Assembly: GCA_903913865.1 (NCBI GenBank)
Contig: CAIWMU010000079.1
Span: forward strand, 1 to 60,187
Source: an uncultured Verrucomicrobia subdivision 3 bacterium
GTDB lineage: Bacteria; Verrucomicrobiota; Verrucomicrobiia; Limisphaerales; UBA8199
Direction: 5' to 3'
Length of the DNA stretch: 60,187 nt
Part shown: positions 9,611-18,412 of the stretch, piece after piece
Layout: every line of letters starts with the position of its first letter
How positions within the stretch are numbered: the first letter of the stretch is position 1
Program-made: the position numbers and the translations under genes
The notes under the pieces: generated by a model
Databases searched by the model: none
The model's input: the letters and a program-made list of their open reading frames with translations, nothing else
What the model was told of the DNA's origin: nothing

Positions 9611-10399
9611 ATGGCCCCTCTGATGCGCTGGGTGAATGCGGTTCTGGCCCTGGTTTATCCGGAGTGCTGTCAGATTTGCCGCAAGGCCAGGGCGACTCCG
9701 GCAGAGGGATTTGTTTGTGCCGGCTGTCGAGAGGATGTCCGGTTCATCGAAGCCCCCTTCTGTCGGCGTTGCGGGATGCCGTTTCAGGGCCAGATAAATC
9801 AGGAATTTGAGTGTTCCAACTGTCTGGATGTGGTCTGGCACTTTGAATATGCCCGTGCGGCAGTCCACGCCAAAGGGGTCGTGCTCGATGTCATCCACCG
9901 TTACAAATACACCCGGCAGCTTTGGTTTGAGCCTTTCCTGGCGGGTCTGTTGAGTTCCGTGGCCTGTGGAACATCACCTTTCGGAATGAAATCTCGGCCT
10001 GGCTCCGGAGCCACTCCGGCACCGGCACTGATTTCGGAAGTGGATTGGGACCTGCTCATTCCGGTTCCGCTGCACCCGGTCAAAGAGCGGGAGCGGGAGT
10101 TCAATCAGGCCGTGAGGCTTGCGCGACGCCTTTCCCCGGTTTCCAGCATCCCCACCGATTGCAAGGTGCTGAGGCGGGTGATTCAAACCCGCACCCAGAC
10201 CCGTCTTTCGCGCGAGGAGCGGCTTCAGAACGTCCGCAACGCATTTGAACTGCGGAAAGGGGCCGACTTGAGCGGCAAACGGGTCATCCTGATTGATGAC
10301 GTCCTGACCACAGGGGCGACCACCAATGCCTGTGCGGAGGTCCTGAGAGGGGGAGGGGCTTCCAAAGTTTGCGTCTGGACAGTCGCCAGAAGAACCTAG
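9611..10399 (+). CDS. comF: ComF family double-zinc-ribbon phosphoribosyltransferase-like protein
   Basis: A 262-residue ComF family member. The N-terminal double zinc ribbon contains CCQIC, CAGC, CRRC and CSNC pairs (about 19-77). The C-terminal half is a type I phosphoribosyltransferase fold, with the PRPP loop VILIDDVLTTGAT near 224-236. In competent bacteria ComF acts in uptake of single-stranded DNA together with PriA and DprA; in other bacteria its role is unclear. An internal stretch of about 15 residues (GMKSRPGSGATPAPA) is an unusual loop between the zinc ribbon and the PRTase core. It sits 14 bases before accD and may be co-transcribed with it. Confidence 0.9.
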   Translation: MAPLMRWVNAVLALVYPECCQICRKARATPAEGFVCAGCREDVRFIEAPFCRRCGMPFQGQINQEFECSNCLDVVWHFEYARAAVHAKGVVLDVIHRYKYTRQLWFEPFLAGLLSSVACGTSPFGMKSRPGSGATPAPALISEVDWDLLIPVPLHPVKEREREFNQAVRLARRLSPVSSIPTDCKVLRRVIQTRTQTRLSREERLQNVRNAFELRKGADLSGKRVILIDDVLTTGATTNACAEVLRGGGASKVCVWTVARRT

Positions 10400-10413
10400 A
10401 TAATGATTTCAGC

Positions 10414-11364
10414 ATGGCGACAACCTCTTTCAGTAAGAAAATGCCCGGCGTTGATGCCACAGAGCCGGCTCTGACCCCTCCTCCGGCGAATGCGCCCGCG
10501 ACGAACTTTCCCAAAAAGCCGAAGCTGAGCAGCAAGCCGCGCAAACGGGACATCCCGGAGGGGCTCTGGACCAAGTGTCCCAAGTGCGCGACCATGCTTT
10601 TCGACAAGGAACTGGACGAAAACCTGAAAGTTTGCGCGCGTTGCCAGCACCACTTCCCGATCGGGGCGCGTGAGCGCATCCACTCGCTCGTGGAGACCTG
10701 CAGTTTTGAGGAGATGGATGCGGACATGGTGAGCGTGGACGTGCTTAATTTCACAGGGGTTGCATCCTATACGTCCAAGCTACAGAGCTATCAAAAGTCC
10801 ACCGGACTCAAGGATGCGGTGATCACAGGCTTTGGGAATATTGGAGGCCAGCGTACGGCGTTGGGCGTCATGGATTTCAGCTTCCTGGGCGGTTCCATGG
10901 GTTCAGTGGTCGGGGAGAAGCTCTCCAGAATGATTGAGCGGGCCACGGAGCGCGGGCTTCCCTGCATCATCATTTCAACCAGTGGCGGGGCCCGGATGTA
11001 TGAGGGGATGTTCAGCCTGATGCAGATGGCCAAAACTTGTGCCGCCCTGGCCTACCACGCCAAGAGCAAGCTGCCTTACATCAGCATTCTCACCCATCCC
11101 ACGACCGCAGGTGTGATGGCCAGCTATGCGAGCATCGGGGACCTCATCATCGCTGAACCTGGGGCAATGATCGGATTTGCGGGACCACGGGTCATCAAGG
11201 ACACCACCCAGGCGGAGTTGCCGCCTGGATTCCAGACAGCTGAATTTCTGCTGGATAGGGGGTTGGTCGACACCATCATCGCCCGCAAGGACATGAAAGC
11301 CAGTTTGATAGACTACCTGGGATACATGACATCCAGCCAGGGCTGGCCGGGAATTGGATCCTAG
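10414..11364 (+). CDS. accD: Acetyl-CoA carboxylase carboxyltransferase subunit beta
   Basis: Beta subunit of the acetyl-CoA carboxylase carboxyltransferase, the first step of fatty acid synthesis; it works as an alpha2beta2 complex with AccA, which is not in this window. The 316-residue protein has a proline/lysine-rich N-terminal extension (about 1-45), then the zinc finger CPKCATMLF-x-CARC (about 52-75), then the crotonase-like carboxyltransferase domain with SGGARMYEGMFSLMQM and the oxyanion-hole region GVMASYASIGD. The start at 10414 is 14 bases after comF; a second Met at 10441 would also keep the domain intact. Confidence 0.97.
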   Translation: MATTSFSKKMPGVDATEPALTPPPANAPATNFPKKPKLSSKPRKRDIPEGLWTKCPKCATMLFDKELDENLKVCARCQHHFPIGARERIHSLVETCSFEEMDADMVSVDVLNFTGVASYTSKLQSYQKSTGLKDAVITGFGNIGGQRTALGVMDFSFLGGSMGSVVGEKLSRMIERATERGLPCIIISTSGGARMYEGMFSLMQMAKTCAALAYHAKSKLPYISILTHPTTAGVMASYASIGDLIIAEPGAMIGFAGPRVIKDTTQAELPPGFQTAEFLLDRGLVDTIIARKDMKASLIDYLGYMTSSQGWPGIGS

Positions 11365-11394
11365 GGTCGCAGACTTGGACTCCCTGCATTCTGC

Positions 11395-12561
11395 TCAATC
11401 TTCATTTGCGGAGCATCCCGCGCGCAAGCGGCTGACGAGATCCGGCAGGATCGTGATCAGATGGTCAACCTCGGCTTGTGTCGTATAGCACCCAAGACTG
11501 AAGCGGATGCTGGATCTTGCGACTTTCGGCATTCTCCCCATCGCCGTAAGAACGTGGGATGGCTCGTTCGATCCTGTTGTGCAGGCCGACCCGCTTGAGG
11601 CGCAGATGCCTGCCTGATCGAGAAGCATCAGCAGACCTTCGGCCTCCAAATGCTCAAAGGAGATGCTTGAGGTGTTTGGAAGCCGGTTGGCCAGGGATCC
11701 GTTCCGGGAGGTTCCCGGTATTTGGGAAAGGATCGAGTGCTCAATCTGATCACGCCACCCAGCTAATCGCAGGGCAAGTTCAGGTTGACGTGTTCTAGCC
11801 ATGCTGGCTGCGCAACCAAAGGCCACAATGCCAGCGACGTTCTCTGTGCCTCCCCGCCGACCCCGCTCCTGTCCACCTCCGATCAAATAGGGGCAATATT
11901 TGGTCTGGCGCCGTATGTACAAGGCCCCGACCCCCTTGGGGGCGTTGAGTTTATGGGCCGAAAGGGAAAGGAAATCAACCCCGAGAGCTTTGACATCGAT
12001 GGGGATTTTTCCTGCGGCTTGGACTGCGTCCGTGTGCAGGGGCACCCCCCGTTCACGGCAGATTGCTCCGATCTCAGCGATCGGGAAGATCACGCCGGTC
12101 TCGTTGTTGGCGAGCATGATGGAAACAAGCGCGGTTTGTGGGGTGATGGCATCGTGGAGCAGGGCAGGATCAATTTCTCCATCGGGGTTGACCGGAAGGC
12201 GGGTGATGACAAACCCCAGTTTCTCCAGATGTGTGCAAAACTTGAGGGTGGCAGAGTGCTCAACCGAGCTTGTTATGATGTGGCGTCTGTCCGGGCTGGT
12301 AACCAGGGCAGAGTGGATCGCGGAGTTGATGCTCTCAGTACCACAACTGGTGAAAATGATCTCCCTCGGATCGGCATTGATCAGTTCGGCGACCTGGCTG
12401 CGGGCTCGGTCCAGAGGACGTGTGAGGCGGTTGCCGAAAGAATAAGCGCTTGAGGGATTGCCCCAGTCATCCTTGAGAAAAGGGAGCATCGTATCAAGGA
12501 CTTCAGGCGCCACGCAGGTTGTGGCATTGTTGTCAAAGTAACAAAACGTGGGTTTGCTCAT
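11395..12561 (-). CDS. Cysteine desulfurase (NifS/IscS family)
   Basis: A PLP-dependent enzyme that removes sulfur from cysteine for iron-sulfur clusters or thionucleosides. The 388-residue protein shows YFDNNATT at the N-terminus, the PLP lysine in SLSAHKLNAPKG, and the persulfide cysteine in ASSGSACTTG followed by EPSHVL. The active-site loop is long enough to suggest the IscS/NifS (class I) type. No iscU, sufB or thiI neighbour is present, so which sulfur pathway it feeds is open. It faces accD tail-to-tail across 30 bases and lies 161 bases downstream of comB on the - strand. Confidence 0.95.
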   Translation of the reverse strand: MSKPTFCYFDNNATTCVAPEVLDTMLPFLKDDWGNPSSAYSFGNRLTRPLDRARSQVAELINADPREIIFTSCGTESINSAIHSALVTSPDRRHIITSSVEHSATLKFCTHLEKLGFVITRLPVNPDGEIDPALLHDAITPQTALVSIMLANNETGVIFPIAEIGAICRERGVPLHTDAVQAAGKIPIDVKALGVDFLSLSAHKLNAPKGVGALYIRRQTKYCPYLIGGGQERGRRGGTENVAGIVAFGCAASMARTRQPELALRLAGWRDQIEHSILSQIPGTSRNGSLANRLPNTSSISFEHLEAEGLLMLLDQAGICASSGSACTTGSNEPSHVLTAMGRMPKVARSSIRFSLGCYTTQAEVDHLITILPDLVSRLRAGCSANED

Positions 12562-12722
12562 TCTTTCGCTCTCGCTGGAGGGAATTTAGGCCGATTCGCC
12601 GCTTTTACCAAAGGCAAAGTATTCCATCGCTCAAAGGTTGGGCCGGTCCCGGGATCTGTTGGCGGGGTGCGAGGGGTGGATTCAATAAAAAGCACCAATT
12701 GCGTGATTTCGGTTGATGTGGA

Positions 12723-13475
12723 TCAGACGCTGCCGGGACCTTTTGTGATCCTCCCATCGATTCCCAGAATGGAGGTCACCGGAAATAGGTTCACCTGGGC
12801 ACACCAGGCCAAATCTCCCACGAGGGTGGGATTTGCCCTTAGCCGCCTTCCGTTGCGTGAACTCCCGAGTGCGGAGGTGATGTCAGATTGCTCAAGCCGG
12901 TAAAGGTTGCGGGCGATGAGGGCGGAATCGGCCAGCATGGCATCAGGCAGAAGGTGCACCAGAGCCCCGGCGCCGAGGGTGTCCTCATAGGCGGCATCCT
13001 CCAGTGTGCCACTACAGACGATCAGCAGACGCTCAGGCGCGAGTTCCAGCACGGCGGCGGCTGTGGCCTCCAGATTCAGGAAGGAGGCAGCGAACGTCGT
13101 GCGGGCCTTCGCGCAGGCACGCAGCGCCACCGTCCCATTCGTGGTCGTGATGGCAATCGTGCGTCCTCCCACGGTCTCGGGGGTGAATTCACGCGGGGAG
13201 TTTCCAAGATCGAATTCGACGCCGCCGGTCAGTTCTGCGGAGATCCGGATCCCCATGCGTTCCCCGGCGAGAAGTATTTGAGGTTGTCGGGTCCTGAGGT
13301 CAACAGCCTCAGGGATTGTGGCGACAGGGATGATTGCATTCGCACCATTCGCCAGGGCGGTGGTGATGGTGCTTGTGGCTCGCAGCACATCAAAAACCAC
13401 GCACACTGTTGCGGACAGATCCTGACCGGGCAATGGGGCGAATCCAGCGGGGCTAAAGATCACTTCGGTTTTCAT
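12723..13475 (-). CDS. comB: 2-phosphosulfolactate phosphatase family protein (ComB)
   Basis: A 250-residue ComB family protein. The family dephosphorylates 2-phosphosulfolactate in coenzyme M synthesis in methanogens and also occurs in many bacteria that do not make coenzyme M. Visible signatures are VVFDVLRATSTI (about 27-38), the acidic GNSPREFT loop and the TTTNGT motif. No comA or comC is present nearby, so the substrate here may be sulfolactate-related or something else. Its start overlaps the stop of the upstream glycosylase gene by four bases (ATGA), so the two are translationally coupled. Confidence 0.88.
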   Translation of the reverse strand: MKTEVIFSPAGFAPLPGQDLSATVCVVFDVLRATSTITTALANGANAIIPVATIPEAVDLRTRQPQILLAGERMGIRISAELTGGVEFDLGNSPREFTPETVGGRTIAITTTNGTVALRACAKARTTFAASFLNLEATAAAVLELAPERLLIVCSGTLEDAAYEDTLGAGALVHLLPDAMLADSALIARNLYRLEQSDITSALGSSRNGRRLRANPTLVGDLAWCAQVNLFPVTSILGIDGRITKGPGSV

Positions 13476-14350
13476 GTTCTTACGGGGGGTGCGTCGTGGA
13501 TAGTTCGCATGTAATGAAAAAGATACTGCTGGGCGTATCCGGCGTGGGGGCCAAAGTGGGTGGAGGCAAACTCCTGCAGTTCAAGGGTGGCGGGTTCCCG
13601 ATCGGGAAAGTAGAGCTGCCTCAGGGCCTTGAGAATCCAAACATCGATGGGAAAGGCGGATTGAAAACCGTAGCCAAAGAGCAGCACACAATCCGCAATT
13701 TTTGGTCCGACCCCCGGGAGCGTTACCAACTGCTGGCGTGCTTCATGCACGGGCATGTCATGGAGAGACTGCAGGTCGAATGTTCCGTCCGCTATTCTTC
13801 GAGCGGTCCCGAGCAGGTAGGGTGCACGAAAGCCCATTTTGCACGCACGCAGGTCCGATTCCCGGAGCCTGGCCAGCCGGGTGGCGGTGGGGAAGGCCCA
13901 GGCAGGGGCCTCTTGGGCAGGAACCGCCAGAGATTCGCCAAACCGTTCACACAGGAGGGCGATGATCTGCCGGATCTGAACGATCTGTTTGGTTGAGGAG
14001 AGGATGAAGGATGCCAGGCATTCCCATGGCTCCTGACGCAGCAGCCGCAGGCCCGGGCAACCGCGAACAGCGGCCTGCATCGGCGGATCATCCGGGAACG
14101 TGCGGTGAATCTTTCGTAGATCCAGACCGGACTGAAGGAAGTCGGCAACGAAGCTCCAGTCCGGGATCGGGTGGGGGGAACGAACGATGATTTCCCGGGG
14201 CGACTGCTCCAGCCTCAACCAGTGGTTTCCGACCACTCCAATCCAACCGCCGTCCTTCTTGATCCAGCGGAAGCATTGTCCGGAGGCCAAAGTTGACCCA
14301 AGGTTATAGTTGGAAACCGGAAAGCGGGTGATGTGCAACGCTGCCTCCAC
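13472..14350 (-). CDS. ogg: 8-oxoguanine DNA glycosylase (OGG1-type)
   Basis: Removes oxidised guanine from DNA as a bifunctional glycosylase/AP lyase. The 292-residue protein has the eukaryote-like OGG N-terminal domain (GSTLASGQCFRW, about 18-29) followed by the helix-hairpin-helix GPD domain: LPGVGPKIADCVLLFG contains the catalytic lysine, and PIDVWILK contains the catalytic aspartate. This is the OGG1 branch rather than MutM/Fpg. It begins directly after the stop codon of the PAP2/glycosyltransferase gene and overlaps comB by four bases, so it lies inside a tight operon with no obvious functional theme. Confidence 0.94.
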   Translation of the reverse strand: MEAALHITRFPVSNYNLGSTLASGQCFRWIKKDGGWIGVVGNHWLRLEQSPREIIVRSPHPIPDWSFVADFLQSGLDLRKIHRTFPDDPPMQAAVRGCPGLRLLRQEPWECLASFILSSTKQIVQIRQIIALLCERFGESLAVPAQEAPAWAFPTATRLARLRESDLRACKMGFRAPYLLGTARRIADGTFDLQSLHDMPVHEARQQLVTLPGVGPKIADCVLLFGYGFQSAFPIDVWILKALRQLYFPDREPATLELQEFASTHFGPHAGYAQQYLFHYMRTIHDAPPVRT

Positions 14351-16669
14351 CTATTTCAAGTTTCGGCAGGCGAAGAATTGGAGAGGCCTGACCGCGACTC
14401 CCCGGTAATAGACGAAACGAATGCCAAGGTCTGTGACAGACTCGAACTGGGTCTGCAGGACGGCAGGGGGAGTGTGGGGGATTGGGTTGTCCCGATCCAG
14501 TTCCTGATAGTAAATCGCATTTTCACCCACCCGGTTCGTATAGCTCTCCCAGAAAAAGAATTGGTTTTGCGGGGTTGGGGTCGGGTAATAATAGACAAGC
14601 GGCTGGCTGCTGACTGCGGCACGAGCCTCCGGCAGGTAGAAGGTGACGAGGCTGACGGTGCTGTAATGGTCGCCTATCAGGAACACCGGCTTTCCCTCGC
14701 CCAGCAGTTCAGTTCGGACCTGACCAACAAGCTTCGCCGTCTCATCCCATTTCCGTGCACGGCGGAGGGGGTCCAGTTTCGGGGGGACTGGTCGATGGAT
14801 TACCCGCTCGATGATGTCCGTGTCATGCAGGAGGAAAGCCAATGGGAGACCGAGAGCAAGCCCGGCTGTGAGCCAGCCCCGGATTTTTGCCCGACCCAGA
14901 CGCCATTGGGTGTCCCAATAGATAACCATCAGACAAAAGAGGGGTGCGATGGATGGCGCAATCCAGTTTGGGAGAATGCGGGATCTGAAGCTGTGCAGGG
15001 TGTATATGAGGAACAGGGGGGCCCCCATGCTGAAGAAAAACACCAGTCTGGCGTCATGGCGGGACCGGCGCCAGAAGGCGATAGCCGCCCAGCCTGCGGC
15101 GATGAAGAACACCGGGTTGAGCAGGCCGAGTTCCGCCCCTAGAAACTCGAAGAAGTAGCGCAGGGTTGGACGCCAGGCGTGTTGAAGCCCGGCATTCTCG
15201 CCGACGTGGGTCACCGTGATCCAGTCGTGGCTGGCATTCCAAATCAGGACCGGAGTCATGGCAACAAGGTTCAACCCCAAAGCCAGCCAGGGACCCGGCT
15301 TGCGCAAGTGTGCACGTGCCGGTTTCCAGAGTATGAAAAGCACCACCCAGCAAATGAGTTGAAACAATTCGGTGTATTTGCTCAAGAAACCAAGTCCCAT
15401 CCACAGGCCAACCCAGAGCCAGTTTTGGGTGGTTCCTGCTGGCTGGATGGCCTTCCACCCGGCAAGCATTGTCGCCGTCCAGAAAAGGACCGAAAGGGGA
15501 TCGACCGTCATGAGGACAGCACCGACCGAGGGAAGGATGCTGGCTGTGAGAGCCAGCACCAGAAAGAATCCCGCACGGGCGTTGACGTGCCGGGCGAAAA
15601 ACCGGAGCAGTATCAGGCTCACGATGGCCGTGATGACAGGCGAGAAGAACCGCACCCCCAGTTCTGTATCCCCCCACATCAAGTTACCCACAAACTGGGT
15701 GTAGGCGATCATCGGCGGCTTGCTGTAATAGGATAGGGCCAGATGTTTTGACCAGATCCATTGGTAGGCCTCATCCTGTGTAAGCTGGATGATAGCGGCA
15801 TGGACATAAAACAGGCGGGCCGTGAGCAGTATGGCTATCAGCAAGTAACCAAGTCTGAGCCATTGGGCATCCAGAACCTCATGCCTGGGGAGGATCGCCT
15901 CGCGTGCCGCCCTGTTTCGGGGAGCGAATTCCGGTTCCTCCTCCTCTGATTGCGGAGTTATCTCCGGGTTCAGGAGGTTGGGATGGCGCTCCCACCACAA
16001 GGGAAACCACTTTCTGCCCGCAGAGGACCATGCCGACTTCAGAAAAAACAGGACTGCGAGTGCGCCTCCAGATCCCAGAATGGCACCCACAAGAACATCG
16101 CTGGGATAATGAACGCCATTGTATATACGGGAAAAGCTCACCAGAACTGCAATTGGTGCCACGAAGAGGATGCTTCGGCGAAAGAACACCCATGCCACCA
16201 CCAGGGTGGCAAACCAGTTCGCCGCGTGGGCGGACGGCATGCTCACAGCATAGGTTTTGGAGGGTGACTGCGAGGCTGATTGATTTTCCACGGGAGCCCC
16301 GGTCCGTGAGGTTGCGGGATCGCCCGTCCCGGGCGTGGCACTTGGGGTTGAGGATGCAGGTTCGGTGTGGTTTGTGTCAGGCCGGTGGACATCCGGGAGT
16401 GCGGCGAATGGGCGCAAGCGACCAATGCCCCGCTTGAGGTTCTTACAGACCACCCCATCAACGACTCCGATGACCAGCCCCAGAGTCAGAAGGAACACCA
16501 GTCCACGAACCCGTGCTTTCCAGAGCAGCAGAATGCCGAGCAGAATGGCGCATGGCGCGAAGAATCGATTGCCACTCATAAATGGCATCAAGATGTCAAA
16601 GAAAGAGTTTGCCAGACCATCGTTGATGGTCCGGAAAAGCCTGACGTCCAAAGTTTGCAGCCAATCCAT
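14351..16669 (-). CDS. PAP2 phosphatase fused to an ArnT/PMT-like glycosyltransferase
   Basis: A 772-residue membrane protein made of two enzymes. Residues 1-215 are a PAP2 phosphatase with the full three-part active site: K79-x6-R86-P87, PSAH 145-148 (the usual form is PSGH) and S180-R181-x5-H187-x3-D191. A Ser/Thr/Pro-rich loop (about 98-138) is inserted before the second motif. After a charged linker (about 225-255), residues 265-640 form a multi-pass GT39/GT83-type transferase with the catalytic QDEAYQWIWS and SYYSKPP loops, and the remainder is a periplasmic domain. PAP2 enzymes and ArnT-like transferases both act on undecaprenyl or lipid A phosphates at the outer face of the inner membrane, so a coupled dephosphorylation/glycosylation is plausible but not shown. 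Confidence 0.9.
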   Translation of the reverse strand: MDWLQTLDVRLFRTINDGLANSFFDILMPFMSGNRFFAPCAILLGILLLWKARVRGLVFLLTLGLVIGVVDGVVCKNLKRGIGRLRPFAALPDVHRPDTNHTEPASSTPSATPGTGDPATSRTGAPVENQSASQSPSKTYAVSMPSAHAANWFATLVVAWVFFRRSILFVAPIAVLVSFSRIYNGVHYPSDVLVGAILGSGGALAVLFFLKSAWSSAGRKWFPLWWERHPNLLNPEITPQSEEEEPEFAPRNRAAREAILPRHEVLDAQWLRLGYLLIAILLTARLFYVHAAIIQLTQDEAYQWIWSKHLALSYYSKPPMIAYTQFVGNLMWGDTELGVRFFSPVITAIVSLILLRFFARHVNARAGFFLVLALTASILPSVGAVLMTVDPLSVLFWTATMLAGWKAIQPAGTTQNWLWVGLWMGLGFLSKYTELFQLICWVVLFILWKPARAHLRKPGPWLALGLNLVAMTPVLIWNASHDWITVTHVGENAGLQHAWRPTLRYFFEFLGAELGLLNPVFFIAAGWAAIAFWRRSRHDARLVFFFSMGAPLFLIYTLHSFRSRILPNWIAPSIAPLFCLMVIYWDTQWRLGRAKIRGWLTAGLALGLPLAFLLHDTDIIERVIHRPVPPKLDPLRRARKWDETAKLVGQVRTELLGEGKPVFLIGDHYSTVSLVTFYLPEARAAVSSQPLVYYYPTPTPQNQFFFWESYTNRVGENAIYYQELDRDNPIPHTPPAVLQTQFESVTDLGIRFVYYRGVAVRPLQFFACRNLK

Positions 16670-16725
16670 CCGGGTGCCAGTCTAAGTCAGACTGGCGGTT
16701 TGGAAAGCCAGAAGCTGACTGCGGA

Positions 16726-17262
16726 TCAATAGGAAAGAAGGGACCGGATCGGGCAATCCCCAAGGCGCTTTCGGCCATCCAAAAACTTGAGCTCTATCAG
16801 GAAGGACATTTCCAGAATTTCAGCTCCCAATTTGCGAATGAGTGAAGCAGCAGCTCCGGCAGTCCCGCCGGTTGCCAGCAGGTCGTCGATGAGCAGGACC
16901 CGGCTGCCGGGCTTCAGTGCATCCACATGAACTGCAACCGTGGCTGTGCCATACTCCAGATCGTAGGATTGTTCATGGGTTTGGAAGGGGAGCTTTCCCT
17001 TTTTCCGGATGGGGATGAATCCGGCATGAAGTTTTGCGGCGGCTGCCGCCGCGAAGATGAATCCGCGGGCATCAATGCCAACAACGGCATCCACCATGCC
17101 GGGTTTGTAGTCCCCGATCATCAGGTCGATGCTGGCGGAAAAAAGACGGGCGTCGGCAAGCAGGGGGGTGATGTCCTTGAATTGAATTCCCGGCTTTGGA
17201 AAGTCTGGGATGTTGCGAATGGCTGCGGCAATTTCGGCCGGGGAGGGGAGTGGTTGGCTCAT
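16726..17262 (-). CDS. apt: Adenine phosphoribosyltransferase
   Basis: Converts adenine and PRPP to AMP in purine salvage. The 178-residue protein shows IRNIPDFPKPGIQFKDIT near the N-terminus, the GIDARGFIF substrate loop and the PRPP-binding motif VLLIDDLLATGGT. The start at 17262 gives the usual family length; an upstream in-frame ATG at 17289 would add nine residues. It lies 37 bases after the sigma-70 gene and 56 bases before the PAP2/glycosyltransferase gene, on the same strand. Confidence 0.96.
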   Translation of the reverse strand: MSQPLPSPAEIAAAIRNIPDFPKPGIQFKDITPLLADARLFSASIDLMIGDYKPGMVDAVVGIDARGFIFAAAAAAKLHAGFIPIRKKGKLPFQTHEQSYDLEYGTATVAVHVDALKPGSRVLLIDDLLATGGTAGAAASLIRKLGAEILEMSFLIELKFLDGRKRLGDCPIRSLLSY

Positions 17263-17299
17263 TATTCTGTTAGTAAAAATTTCTGACAAGGCTGTAGGA

Positions 17300-18412
17300 T
17301 CAGCTTCTCGTGGCTTCCATTTTTTCGATCATTTTGCGCAGCTTTTTCAGCGCAATATTCTGGATTTGTCTGACACGTTCCCGCGTCACTCCAAACTTCA
17401 CCCCCACCTCCTCGAGTGTCTTCTCAGATCCGCCGTCGAGGCCGTAGCGGGCGCGAAGTATGGTGGCTTCCCGTGGGTCCAAAGTTTTCACCATCTCCTG
17501 AAGCATCCGGGTGACGGTCTTTTCCTCCAACTGTTGGTAGGGGGTGTCCGCCGATTCGTCCTGAACCACCTCGGCGAAGTTGTTGGAGTCCTCGTCACCG
17601 ATCGGGGCATCAAGGGAGGCGGGGCGTATGGATGCCATCCGCATTTGGGAGACGCGCGCAGCGGTGATTCCCAACTCGCCACCCAGTTCTTCGTCGGTCG
17701 GTTCCCGTCCCAGTTCCTCCTGCAGTCGCATGGAAATGCGCCGCATCTTGGAGATTTTGTCCACCAGATGCACTGGCAGCCTGATTGTCTTGGATTGGTT
17801 CGCCAAAGCCCTCTTGATGGACTGCTTGATCCACCAGGACCCATAGGTGGAGAGTTTTCCTCCCTTCGCGGGATCGAACCGTTCCACAGCCTTCATCAGG
17901 CCGATATTGCCCTCGCTGATCAAATCCAGCAGGGGAAGTCCTATTCCCTCGTAATCCCGGGCGATTTTGACCACGAGTCGAAGGTTTGCCTTGATCATCA
18001 GCTCCCGGGCCTTCTTGTCCCCCTTCTTAATTTTCGCAGCAAGTTCGATCTCCTCCTGAGGTGTGAGAAGTTTCACCTGTCCGATCTCACGGAGGTAGAG
18101 TTTGATGGCCGTGTCCCCGTCATAGGCGGAGCGCTCACCCGATCTTTGAGGCACAGGGTCATCGTCGTTCTCTATAGCGATCACAACGATATCCTGCTCT
18201 GAGGCGGGAGACTTTTTGGCCTCCTCCTCCTCCTTCGCCAGATCCTCAGGGCGTGGTTCCTCGTCTTCGGATGGAAGGTCCTGCTCAATAATCGGGGGAC
18301 GGGGCGGGGGAAGAACAGGGGATGGCTGCACCTTGACAGAACGTGGAGTCCTGCCCCGGACTTGTTTCCGGGTGGGCGACTTCTTGGATTTATTATGAGC
18401 AACCATAGTCAT
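17300..18412 (-). CDS. Sigma-70 family RNA polymerase sigma factor (RpoD/RpoS-like)
   Basis: A 370-residue group 1 or 2 sigma-70 factor. After a disordered, charged N-terminal 90 residues it has region 1.2 (IKLYLREIGQVKLLTPQEE), region 2 (NLRLVVKIARDYEG, DLISEGNIGLMKAVERFDP), region 3 and region 4.2 (TLEEVGVKFGVTRERVRQIQ). Region 2.3-2.4 reads GGKLSTYGSWWIKQSI where the housekeeping consensus is YKFSTYATWWIRQAI. It lacks the large non-conserved region of proteobacterial RpoD. It may be the primary factor of this lineage or an RpoS-like relative; the sequence alone does not decide. The 525-base upstream gap is the longest leader in the window. Confidence 0.92.
   Translation of the reverse strand: MTMVAHNKSKKSPTRKQVRGRTPRSVKVQPSPVLPPPRPPIIEQDLPSEDEEPRPEDLAKEEEEAKKSPASEQDIVVIAIENDDDPVPQRSGERSAYDGDTAIKLYLREIGQVKLLTPQEEIELAAKIKKGDKKARELMIKANLRLVVKIARDYEGIGLPLLDLISEGNIGLMKAVERFDPAKGGKLSTYGSWWIKQSIKRALANQSKTIRLPVHLVDKISKMRRISMRLQEELGREPTDEELGGELGITAARVSQMRMASIRPASLDAPIGDEDSNNFAEVVQDESADTPYQQLEEKTVTRMLQEMVKTLDPREATILRARYGLDGGSEKTLEEVGVKFGVTRERVRQIQNIALKKLRKMIEKMEATRS

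Noticed and set aside
8846-9898. A 350-codon - strand frame spanning the end of alaS and the start of comF.
   Set aside because: Overlaps two well-supported genes on the other strand and shows no protein family pattern.
17210-18202. A 330-codon + strand frame opposite the sigma-70 gene.
   Set aside because: Antisense to a gene with all sigma-70 regions conserved; no homology seen.
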